Under the pieces are notes generated by a model. The model saw nothing but the letters and a program-made list of their open reading frames with translations. It made no database searches and was not told the DNA's origin. This document shows positions 25,248 to 32,753 of a stretch of DNA of 64,000 nt, one piece after another; position 1 is the first letter of the stretch; the number at the start of each line of letters is the position of its first letter. Made by a program: the position numbers and the translations under genes. Source of the DNA: Dongia_A sp035695765 (GTDB taxonomy: Bacteria; Pseudomonadota; Alphaproteobacteria; Dongiales; Dongiaceae); assembly GCA_035695765.1 (NCBI GenBank), contig DASRRI010000050.1, forward strand, positions 1-64,000. The letters run 5' to 3'.

Positions 25248-27308
25248 TCATGACACCGCCGGCGGCAGCTCGATGGTCATGGTGGTGCCGCGGCCGGGCT
25301 GGGTGACGACACGGATCTGGCCGCTATGGAGCTCGATCAGCGCCTTGGTGATGGCGAGGCCGAGGCCGACGCCGTCCTGGCGCGAGGTGGTCTGGGCGGC
25401 GCGGTGGGCATAGGCCTCGAACAGGTGCGGCAGCACGTCCTCTTCGATGCCAGGCCCGCTGTCGACGACGCTGATCTTCGCGCCGCCCTGGCTTGATGCT
25501 TCCAGGCGAACCTCCACGGTCCCGCCGGGTGGCGAGAATTTCACGGCGTTGGAGACCAGGTTGATCACCATCTGCGTGATGGCACGGCTGTCGCAATTGG
25601 CGCTGAGGTCGGCGCCGTTGGCGTGGAACTGCAAGGTAACCGAGCGGCGCTCCGCGATCGGCTGCGCTATGCGGATGCTGCGCTCGATCAGCGGCGAAAG
25701 AATCTGGCGCTCCAGCCGCAGCGACTGGCGGCCGGCCTCGATCTTCGACATGTCGAGAATGTCATTGATCAAGGACAGCAGATGCTGTCCGCTGCGCTGG
25801 ATGTCGTCGACATAGTTGAGATAACGATCATTGCCCAGCGGCCCGAACATCTGATAGCGCAGGATCTCGGCGAAACCGATGATGGCATTGAGCGGCGTGC
25901 GCAGTTCGTGGCTCATGTTGGCGAGGAAATTGGACTTGGTGCGGTTGGCATCGACCAGAGCCGCGTTGCGCAGCTGTAGTTCCTGCTGCGCCTTCGTGAG
26001 ATCGCGGTGGGAGTTGGCGATGTAATCCGCCATCGCGTTGAAAGCCTGGCCGAGATCGCCGATATCGTCCTTGCGGTCGACCTTGGCGCGCATCTCGCTC
26101 TTGCCGCCGGCGAAGCCGCGCACGGCATCGGCCAGGCGGCGGATCGGCCCGACGATCTGCCGCTGCACCAGCAGATGGGTGACCGCGACCACCAGCGCGA
26201 TGGCGACAGCCGCGGTGAGGCCGAACAGCAGCAGTGCCTTCGACGCGCTGCCGGTGATGCTGGCGATCGGTGTCACCACGAAATAGCGCCAGCCGGTTTC
26301 GGGCAGGGTGCGCATCAGCACAGAAACAGTCTTTCCGTCGAGCTCAGCGCGGGCAGCATTGCTGTCATCCGCGCGGCCGTCGAATGCAGCCTGCAGGCGA
26401 TGGACCGTGTCGTCGAACGCTGCACGCGCCTCGCCCGTCAGCTGATTGGCTTCGAGTGCTGCCTGCCATTGGCCGGCGATGATTGGCTGGCCATCGGCAT
26501 CGATCAGGAAATGCTGTGTGCCCGGCAGCTGGTCCGTCCCGACCAGGCGCTGCGCCAGCTCATCGACAAACAGATCGTGACCGATCGTGCCGAGCCATTG
26601 GCCATTGAGATCGAACGGCCTGACTGCACTGACGATCCAGGTGCGCAAGACGGGATCGAAGGCGGCGTGGGTCCAGCGCAGCTTGCGCTCCGGATTAGTC
26701 TTGGGGTCGCCCAAGGTCACCCATTCGGTGGCGAGGTAGTTGTTACCGGTAGTGGCGCGATAGAGGAATTCGGGATCGCGCGGCAGGTAGATGACGACGG
26801 TCCGGTCGCGCGTCAGCAGCCACAGCGAATCAAGCGGCGGCACCACCGCGCCGGCATAGAGCGACATCAGCCGTTGGGTGCGGGCGTGGAACCGCAGCAT
26901 CTCGTCATTTCGGGGCGCCTCGGGATGGAATACGACTCCCGCCTGCTGGCGTCCGTCGAAATCGCTGTGGCGGGAGACCAGCATGCCGGCGGGATTGCGC
27001 TCGAGGCCTGCGCTGAACCTCGGGACCTCGTCATCGATCGCGGGCGCGGCCAGCTTGTCGCGCAGCATGAGATCGAAGCGGTAGAGGCTCGTGCCCGCCA
27101 GCCGTAGCGTGTAATTGAGCCCCAGGATCCGCCGATCCGCGGAGGTCGCGGCGAACTGCTCCGCCTCCGAAATCGAGGCGTCGCGCGTAAAGAAATAGAA
27201 GACCAGGGCGGCTGGGGCGCTGACCGCAATCACGCTGGCCGCCAGGATCGCCAGCATGCGCTGGGACAAGGACGGCGACCATGATTTCACGGACGTCAGG
27301 CGCGCCAT
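25248..27308 (-). CDS. Membrane sensor histidine kinase with extracytoplasmic sensor and HAMP domain
   Basis: A 686-residue hybrid-free sensor kinase. A membrane segment at about 18-40 (MLAILAASVIAVSAPAALVFYFF) is followed by a ~300-residue periplasmic region of Cache/dCache type (TDADGQPIIAG-like IDADGQPIIAG), a second membrane segment (ALLLFGLTAAVAIALVVAVTHLL), a HAMP linker, and the HisKA box FLANMSHELRTPLNAIIGFAE with phospho-acceptor His467. The ATPase domain is intact: MVINLVSNAVKFSPPGG, VVDSGPGIEED and GVGLGLAITKALIELH. I start at the ATG at 27308; a GTG at 27338 would add ten residues. It lies 57 nt from the kinase-like gene on the same strand. Stimulus unknown. Confidence 0.92.
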   Translation of the reverse strand: MARLTSVKSWSPSLSQRMLAILAASVIAVSAPAALVFYFFTRDASISEAEQFAATSADRRILGLNYTLRLAGTSLYRFDLMLRDKLAAPAIDDEVPRFSAGLERNPAGMLVSRHSDFDGRQQAGVVFHPEAPRNDEMLRFHARTQRLMSLYAGAVVPPLDSLWLLTRDRTVVIYLPRDPEFLYRATTGNNYLATEWVTLGDPKTNPERKLRWTHAAFDPVLRTWIVSAVRPFDLNGQWLGTIGHDLFVDELAQRLVGTDQLPGTQHFLIDADGQPIIAGQWQAALEANQLTGEARAAFDDTVHRLQAAFDGRADDSNAARAELDGKTVSVLMRTLPETGWRYFVVTPIASITGSASKALLLFGLTAAVAIALVVAVTHLLVQRQIVGPIRRLADAVRGFAGGKSEMRAKVDRKDDIGDLGQAFNAMADYIANSHRDLTKAQQELQLRNAALVDANRTKSNFLANMSHELRTPLNAIIGFAEILRYQMFGPLGNDRYLNYVDDIQRSGQHLLSLINDILDMSKIEAGRQSLRLERQILSPLIERSIRIAQPIAERRSVTLQFHANGADLSANCDSRAITQMVINLVSNAVKFSPPGGTVEVRLEASSQGGAKISVVDSGPGIEEDVLPHLFEAYAHRAAQTTSRQDGVGLGLAITKALIELHSGQIRVVTQPGRGTTMTIELPPAVS

Positions 27309-27491
27309 GGGTTGCTGCTGGATTGTGACCCCTTCCACGCCAGTGTAACCCGGCCCTTCGGTCCAGCGGCAAGTAATCGCTTCATATGGCTAGGACCATT
27401 GTGGAATTTCCAAACGTTAACGATTTATTGCAGCGCGGTTGAAATGTGCGACGGCTTCAAGCATTCTTCGGGTCACGGTGGGTAAATTGGA

Positions 27492-29462
27492 ATGGTTCTA
27501 ACTATGAGCAGTCGCGGACTGGCCGCAGCCCGTGAGCAGGACTTCGCTGATCTGTTGGGACGCGTCGATACCGGCGTGACCAACGCGGCGGAGGCTTTGG
27601 CGCGCCTGCAGCAGCCCGACGGTCATTGGGCGTTCGAGCTCGAGGCCGACGCCACCATTCCCGCTGAGTACGTCCTGCTGCGCCATTTCCTGGGCGAGCC
27701 CGACGATCCTGTCCTGGAGGGCAAGATCGTCCGCTATCTCCGGTCGATCCAGGGCGAGCATGGCGGCTGGCCCTTGTTCCATGGCGGCGAGTTCAACATG
27801 TCGGCCAGCGTGAAGGCCTATTACGCGCTCAAGATCTGCGGCGAGCATGTGAACGCGCCGGTGATGAAGCGGGCGCGCGAGGCGATCCTCGCCCATGGCG
27901 GCGCCAAGGAATCCAACGTCTTCACTCTGGCGCAGCTGGCGCTGTTCGGCCAGGTGCCGTGGCGCGCGGTCCCGGTGATGCCGGTCGAGATCATGGCGCT
28001 GCCGCGCTGGTTTCCCTTCCACCTCGACAAGGTCAGTTATTGGTCGCGCACGGTCATCGTGCCGCTGCTGGTGCTGATGGCGAAGAAGCCGCTGGCGCGC
28101 AACCGGCGCAAGGTCGACGTACGCGAATTGTTCGTGACACCGCCCGAGCAGGTGAAGGATTGGTACAACTATAACCGGAAGGGCGCGTGGGCCTCGTTCT
28201 TCCGCGGCGTGGATCGCGTATTGCAGCGCGCACAAATCCTGTTTCCGAAGAAATTGCGCGACCGCTGCATCGTCGACGCGGTGAAATGGGTGGGCGAGCG
28301 GCTGAACGGCGAAGACGGCCTCGGTGCGATCTATCCCGCGATGGCCAACTCGGTGATGATGTACGACACCCTCGGCTATCCCGAGGATCATCCCGACCGC
28401 GCGATCGCGCGCGCCTCGCTCGAGAAGCTGATGGTGCTGAAGGACGGCATGGCCTATTGCCAGCCGTGCCTGTCGCCGGTGTGGGACACCACGCTCGCCG
28501 CGCACGCGATGATGGAAGCAGGCGGCGAAGCAGCCGAACGTGTGAAGCCCGCGATGGACTGGCTGAAGGACCGCCAGATACTCGACGTATACGGCGACTG
28601 GGCGGTGAATTGCCCGGGCGTACGTCCGGGCGGCTGGGCGTTCCAATACAACAACGCGCACTATCCGGATGTCGATGATACTGCGGTGGTCGCGCTGATC
28701 ATGGATCGCACCGACCGCGAGCGCTACCGCGAGAGCATCGAGCGCGCGACCGAGTGGATCTTCGGCACCCAGAGCAGGAATGGCGGCTGGGGCGCCTTCG
28801 ACGCGAACAACGAATACTACTATCTGAACCACATCCCGTTCGCCGATCATGGCGCGCTGCTCGATCCGCCGACTGCGGACGTCTCGGCGCGCTGCCTCTG
28901 CATGCTGGCGCAGCTCGGCTTCACCCAGGACCATCCGAAGGTGAAGGCTGCCCTCGATTATCTGTTGCGCGAGCAGGAGGCGGACGGGTCCTGGTTCGGG
29001 CGCTGGGGCACCAACTACGTCTACGGCACCTGGTCGGTGCTGTGCGCGCTGAATGCGATCGGCCTGCCGGCCGATCATCCGGCGATGCGCAAGGCGGTCG
29101 CCTGGCTGAAATCCAAGCAGCGCGAGGATGGCGGCTGGGGCGAGGACGGCGCGTCATACTGGCCGGGCCAGCCGCGCGGGGAAGGCAAGGATTCTACGCC
29201 CTCGCAGACGGCTTGGGCAGTGCTCGGCCTGATTGCGGCCGGCGAAGTCGACGACGCGGCGGTCGAGCAGGGCATGCAGTACCTGGCCGCGACCCAGACC
29301 GACGATGGGCTGTGGCAAGAAGAGCATTTCACGGCGGTTGGATTCCCGCGTGTGTTCTATCTGCGCTATCACGGCTATCGCGCATTCTTCCCGCTGTGGG
29401 CGATGGCGCGCTACCGCAACCTGAAGCGCGGCAACGCTACCACCGTCCTCCATGGGATGTGA
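27492..29462 (+). CDS. shc: Squalene-hopene cyclase
   Basis: A 656-residue membrane-associated alpha/alpha-barrel cyclase that folds squalene into hopene/hopanol. The acid catalyst motif DVDDTA lies at residues 393-398, and several QW repeats are visible (QPDGHWAFELEADATIP, QSRNGGWGAFDANNEYY, QREDGGWGEDGASYWPG). Length matches bacterial Shc (630-660). Start is ATG 27492 (MVLTMSSRGLAAAREQ); a later ATG at 27504 is possible. It is followed 6 nt later by hpnG, forming the core of the hopanoid operon (Shc is also called HpnF). It is divergent from the sensor kinase with a ~180-nt promoter region. Confidence 0.97.
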   Translation: MVLTMSSRGLAAAREQDFADLLGRVDTGVTNAAEALARLQQPDGHWAFELEADATIPAEYVLLRHFLGEPDDPVLEGKIVRYLRSIQGEHGGWPLFHGGEFNMSASVKAYYALKICGEHVNAPVMKRAREAILAHGGAKESNVFTLAQLALFGQVPWRAVPVMPVEIMALPRWFPFHLDKVSYWSRTVIVPLLVLMAKKPLARNRRKVDVRELFVTPPEQVKDWYNYNRKGAWASFFRGVDRVLQRAQILFPKKLRDRCIVDAVKWVGERLNGEDGLGAIYPAMANSVMMYDTLGYPEDHPDRAIARASLEKLMVLKDGMAYCQPCLSPVWDTTLAAHAMMEAGGEAAERVKPAMDWLKDRQILDVYGDWAVNCPGVRPGGWAFQYNNAHYPDVDDTAVVALIMDRTDRERYRESIERATEWIFGTQSRNGGWGAFDANNEYYYLNHIPFADHGALLDPPTADVSARCLCMLAQLGFTQDHPKVKAALDYLLREQEADGSWFGRWGTNYVYGTWSVLCALNAIGLPADHPAMRKAVAWLKSKQREDGGWGEDGASYWPGQPRGEGKDSTPSQTAWAVLGLIAAGEVDDAAVEQGMQYLAATQTDDGLWQEEHFTAVGFPRVFYLRYHGYRAFFPLWAMARYRNLKRGNATTVLHGM

Positions 29463-29468
29463 CGGCCC

Positions 29469-30344
29469 GTGCTGGGCATCGTCACTGGCCTCAAGTCCGA
29501 AGCAAAGCTCCTCAAAGGCCTTGACCTTGCATGCGTCAGCACCGGGGGCCAGGCGCGCGAGGCGCGCCGCAAGATCGACCGGCTGATCGCCGAGGGCGCG
29601 ACCGGCCTCATCAGCTTCGGCATCGCCGGCGCGCTGTCGCCTGATCTCAGGACCGGCGACCTCATCATCGCCGATACCGTCGCGAACGACATCGGCGAAG
29701 TGTGGCAGACGCATCAGCCGTGGGTCGACACGCTGCGGTCATCGATCGAGCCGATCGAACATGATCATCACCACGATGACGCGCCGCACCACGCCGCATC
29801 GCGCCGGTCGGAGGGGCACGCCACCGCCGGACCGACTTGGTCTTCTGATCGGGAGGACGCACTCCTCCCGCCCCACGCCCCAACCGTCATCCCGGCCTTG
29901 AGCCGGGGTCCATTGTCGGGGCAAGCGCGATCGGAGAAGTGGATCCCGGCTCAAGGCCGGGATGACGGGGGGAGAGGTATCGGGGTCGGTGCGATTCTAG
30001 GGCTTGATCGCATGCTCTCGTCATCGCGGGAAAAGGCCAACGCCTTCACGCGTTCCGGCGCTCTTGCCATCGACATGGAGAGCCACCACGTCGCTCGTGC
30101 TGCTGGCGAATGCGGGCTGCCGTTCATCGTCGTGCGGGCAATCTCCGATCAGGCGAACGAAGCGCTGCCCGCGATCATGGCAAGCTTCGTCGACGAAGAG
30201 GGCCAAACGAAAATGAGCGCCGTATTGGCGGCGCTCATCTTTCGTCGTGTCCAACTCCGCGAGTTACTCCAGGCAGGCCGCGCGTCGAAGCGCGCCCACC
30301 AGACGCTACTCCGCTGCCGTGGAGCGCTTGCCGGACTTGGCTAG
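29469..30344 (+). CDS. hpnG: Hopanoid-associated phosphorylase HpnG with in-frame repeat insertion
   Basis: HpnG removes adenine from adenosylhopane to give phosphoribosylhopane. The GTG start at 29469 is 6 nt after shc. The nucleoside-phosphorylase-like core is present on both sides of an unusual insert: residues 1-93 (GIVTGLKSEAKLL, GISFGIAGALSPDLRTGDL-type segment) and about 171-291 (ALAIDMESHHVAR, IVVRAISDQANE). Residues 94-170 are not family-like: a His/Asp-rich stretch and a 27-residue piece (V140-D166) encoded exactly by an 81-bp palindromic repeat. Without it the protein would be about 215 residues, the normal size. The reading frame is intact, so it may still be functional with a surface loop. 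Its last 39 nt overlap the convergent hpnH. Confidence 0.88.
   Translation: MLGIVTGLKSEAKLLKGLDLACVSTGGQAREARRKIDRLIAEGATGLISFGIAGALSPDLRTGDLIIADTVANDIGEVWQTHQPWVDTLRSSIEPIEHDHHHDDAPHHAASRRSEGHATAGPTWSSDREDALLPPHAPTVIPALSRGPLSGQARSEKWIPAQGRDDGGRGIGVGAILGLDRMLSSSREKANAFTRSGALAIDMESHHVARAAGECGLPFIVVRAISDQANEALPAIMASFVDEEGQTKMSAVLAALIFRRVQLRELLQAGRASKRAHQTLLRCRGALAGLG
29851..29869. repeat. Small inverted repeat inside hpnG
   Basis: GGGAGGA and TCCTCCC pair around CGCAC. It lies 17 nt before the larger palindrome, within the part of hpnG that has no counterpart in the family, so the insertion may be composite. Confidence 0.5.
29886..29966. repeat. 81-bp palindromic repeat element inserted in frame in hpnG
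   Basis: The 27-nt arms 29886-29912 (beginning GTCATCCCGGCC) and 29940-29966 (ending GGCCGGGATGAC) are inverted copies with one mismatch, around a 27-nt loop. The total of 81 nt is 27 codons and reads in frame as VIPALSRGPL...WIPAQGRDD. Sequences of this GTCATCCCGG...CCGGGATGAC type are known as dispersed intergenic palindromes in alphaproteobacteria; inside a gene they resemble the Rickettsia palindromic elements. The only copy seen in this window. Confidence 0.85.
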
Positions 30345-31463
30345 CTCTTTCTCTTCCTTGATCTTGGTCATCGCGTCATCGACGTGGCGGGCGAAGACGT
30401 ATTCGGCCTTGCGCTGCTTATCGAGCGAGATCTCCGGCGCCATTTCGCCTTCGACATTGACGCCCTTCCTGGAAATGCGCAGCGCCTTCAGCGGGCTCTT
30501 CATGGCGTCACGAACGGCGGTGCCCTCGAAGCCGCTGTGGACCATGCAATCGGCGCACTTCTCGTAATTGCCGACGCCGTAATCGTCCCAGCGCGTGTCT
30601 TCCATCAGCTCCTTGAAGGTCTTGGCATAGCCTTCGCCGAGCAGGTAGCACGGCCGCTGCCAGCCGAACACGTTGCGGGTCGGATTCGCCCAGGGCGTGC
30701 ACTCGTAGGTCTCGTTGCCCGCGAGGAAATTGAGGAACAGCGATGACTGGCTGAACTCCCACTTCTTGCCGTTCCGGCCGCGGCGGAAGATGTCGCGGAA
30801 CAGCTGCTTGGTGCGCTTGCGGTTGAGGAAATGCTGCTGGTCCGGCGCGCGCTCGTAGGCATAGCCGGGCGAGACGGTGATCCCGTCGACGCCCATCGCC
30901 ATCACGTCATCGAAGAAGTTGGCCGCCCGCTCGGGATCTGTCCCGTCGAAGAAGGTGCAGTTGATGTTGCAGCGGAAGCCGGCATCCTTCGCCTTCTTGA
31001 TCGCCTCGACCGCCTTCTCGTAGACGCCCTGCTGGCAGACCGACTTGTCGTGCTCGTCCTTGCTGCCGTCGAGATGGACCGACCAGGTGAAGTAGGGTGA
31101 GGGCTTGTAGTCGCCCATCTTCTTTTCCATCAGCAGCGCGTTCGTGCACAGGTATACGAACCGGCCCTGCTTGATGAGCCCGTCGACGATCTCCGGCAGC
31201 TCCTTGTGCAGCAGCGGCTCACCACCGGCGATGGAGACGACCGGCGCGCCGCATTCCTCGGCGGCCGCCAGCGCGTCCTTGACCGAGATGCGCTGGTTCA
31301 GGATCTCCGCCGGGTAATCGATCTTGCCGCAGCCCGCGCAGGCGAGGTTGCAGCGGAACAAGGGTTCCAGCATCAACACCAGGGGATAGCGCTTCCGGCC
31401 GAGCAGATGCTGCTTCACCACATAGGCGCCGACACCAATCATCTGTTTCAATGGAACGGCCAC
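30306..31463 (-). CDS. hpnH: Adenosyl-hopene transferase HpnH (radical SAM)
   Basis: A 385-residue radical SAM enzyme that adds the 5'-deoxyadenosyl group to hopene, giving adenosylhopane. The cluster motif CNLACAGC has cysteines 38, 42 and 45. Further family traits: IDYPAEILNQRISVKDAL, SIAGGEPLLH (the GGEP SAM motif), and the C-terminal ECTPWANPTRNVFGWQRPCYLL and CADCMVHSGFEGTAV. Length is as in the family, with a charged Lys/Glu tail. It is on the opposite strand to shc-hpnG and overlaps the hpnG end by 39 nt. It follows ispH by about 40 nt and is probably cotranscribed with it. Confidence 0.96.
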   Translation of the reverse strand: MAVPLKQMIGVGAYVVKQHLLGRKRYPLVLMLEPLFRCNLACAGCGKIDYPAEILNQRISVKDALAAAEECGAPVVSIAGGEPLLHKELPEIVDGLIKQGRFVYLCTNALLMEKKMGDYKPSPYFTWSVHLDGSKDEHDKSVCQQGVYEKAVEAIKKAKDAGFRCNINCTFFDGTDPERAANFFDDVMAMGVDGITVSPGYAYERAPDQQHFLNRKRTKQLFRDIFRRGRNGKKWEFSQSSLFLNFLAGNETYECTPWANPTRNVFGWQRPCYLLGEGYAKTFKELMEDTRWDDYGVGNYEKCADCMVHSGFEGTAVRDAMKSPLKALRISRKGVNVEGEMAPEISLDKQRKAEYVFARHVDDAMTKIKEEKELAKSGKRSTAAE

Positions 31464-31502
31464 AATATGCTCCTTCTGTCGAACTCTTCTTGGTGGGCGC
31501 CG

Positions 31503-32447
31503 CTATTTCGCGGCGACCCGCTCATTGGCATCGAGCTGCGGCGGCAGGCGGAACTTCACGTTCTCCGCGATGCCTTCCATCACGCTCAGGCTGATTTGCT
31601 TTAGATCCCGCAGCTTGGCGACCACTTCCTGCACCAGCACATCAGGTGCGGAAGCCCCGGCCGTCACGCCCACCGACTTCACGCCGTCCAGCCATTTGGG
31701 ATCGAGCTGGCCGGCATTCTCAATAAGGTGGCTGCGCACGCCAAGTTCCTCGGCAATTTCGCGCAGCCGGTTGGAATTGGAGGAATTGGGCGCACCGATC
31801 ACCAGGATCATGTCGACCTGCTCGGAGAGCTGCCGCACCGCGCGCTGGCGATTCTGGGTCGCGTAGCAGATGTCCTTGGTGTCGGGGCCGACGATGGCGG
31901 GGAAGCGCCGCTTCAGCGCCTCGATCACCTCGCGCGTATCGTCGACCGACAGTGTCGTTTGGGTCACATAGGCCAACTTTTCGGGGTCGTTGACCTGCAG
32001 GTTGGACACCTCACCCGCGCTGGAAATCAGATGAACGCCGCCGGGCACCTGGCCCATGGTGCCCTCGACCTCCGGATGACCGGCATGGCCGATGAGAATC
32101 ACCTCGCGGCCCTGAGCGGCATAGCGGCGGCCTTCGACATGGACCTTTGACACGAGGGGACACGTCGCGTCGATGACCTGGAGGTGTCGCGATTCTGCAT
32201 CAGTCTCGACCGTTTTGCTGACACCATGGGCGCTGAAGATCGCGATCTTGCCTTCCGGCACTTCGTCGAGCTCCTCGACAAAGACTGCGCCTTTTGCGCG
32301 CAGGGAATCGACCACGTGGCGGTTATGCACGATCTCGTGCCGCACGTAGACCGGAGGCCCATAGGTCTCCAGCGCTTTTTCCACGATGTCGATTGCCCGC
32401 TCCACACCGGCGCAAAAGCCGCGTGGCTGTGCCAAAACTACCTTCAT
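31503..32447 (-). CDS. ispH: 4-hydroxy-3-methylbut-2-enyl diphosphate reductase IspH
   Basis: The last MEP-pathway enzyme: an Fe-S reductase that makes IPP and DMAPP from HMBPP. I start at 32447 (MKVVLAQPRGFCAGVERAID), with GGTGAT just upstream; an ATG three codons earlier (32456) is possible. Cluster cysteines are in RGFCAGV (C12), DATCPLVSKVH and DICYATQNRQ; the substrate-binding SNSNRLRE and SAHGVS motifs are intact. Length about 314 matches the family. It precedes hpnH on the same strand, and dxs is divergent, so isoprenoid supply and hopanoid modification are linked here. Confidence 0.97.
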   Translation of the reverse strand: MKVVLAQPRGFCAGVERAIDIVEKALETYGPPVYVRHEIVHNRHVVDSLRAKGAVFVEELDEVPEGKIAIFSAHGVSKTVETDAESRHLQVIDATCPLVSKVHVEGRRYAAQGREVILIGHAGHPEVEGTMGQVPGGVHLISSAGEVSNLQVNDPEKLAYVTQTTLSVDDTREVIEALKRRFPAIVGPDTKDICYATQNRQRAVRQLSEQVDMILVIGAPNSSNSNRLREIAEELGVRSHLIENAGQLDPKWLDGVKSVGVTAGASAPDVLVQEVVAKLRDLKQISLSVMEGIAENVKFRLPPQLDANERVAAK

Positions 32448-32753
32448 GATCACCATCTATTCAGACCAACGCCGAATACCCCGCGGGCATCCCCTAGCGC
32501 TGGACTCGGTCATGCCGAACCGGAACCGGCAGCGGCGCTGACCGATCAATTTCCCTGTAACATAGAATGGCCTCCTTGCCTACCCGACTTGCGGCACTGC
32601 ACACATCGGGTTAAGCATTTGAGACAAAGACCATAAATGAGACTCGGCCATTGGCGCATATGCGCTATGCTAGCTTTTGCCGGCTGACTTCCCTATAAGC
32701 AGCCGATTCGCGGCCAGATCATCCTGGCCGTTGGGGACAGCCACGTACATAGA
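32448..32753. promoter_or_regulatory. Divergent promoter region ispH/dxs with two palindromes
   Basis: About 300 nt with no gene. It contains a perfect 12-bp palindrome GCGCATATGCGC (32654-32665) followed by an AT-rich TATGCTAGC stretch that could hold a -10 element for dxs, and a hairpin CGGCCAG-ATCATC-CTGGCCG (32711-32730) located 24 nt before the dxs start, in the likely leader. Their function is not known. Confidence 0.4.

Noticed and set aside
27498..29078. Minus-strand frame of 526 codons over shc
   Set aside because: Shadow of a GC-rich gene; His/Arg/Asp-rich composition with no family resemblance.
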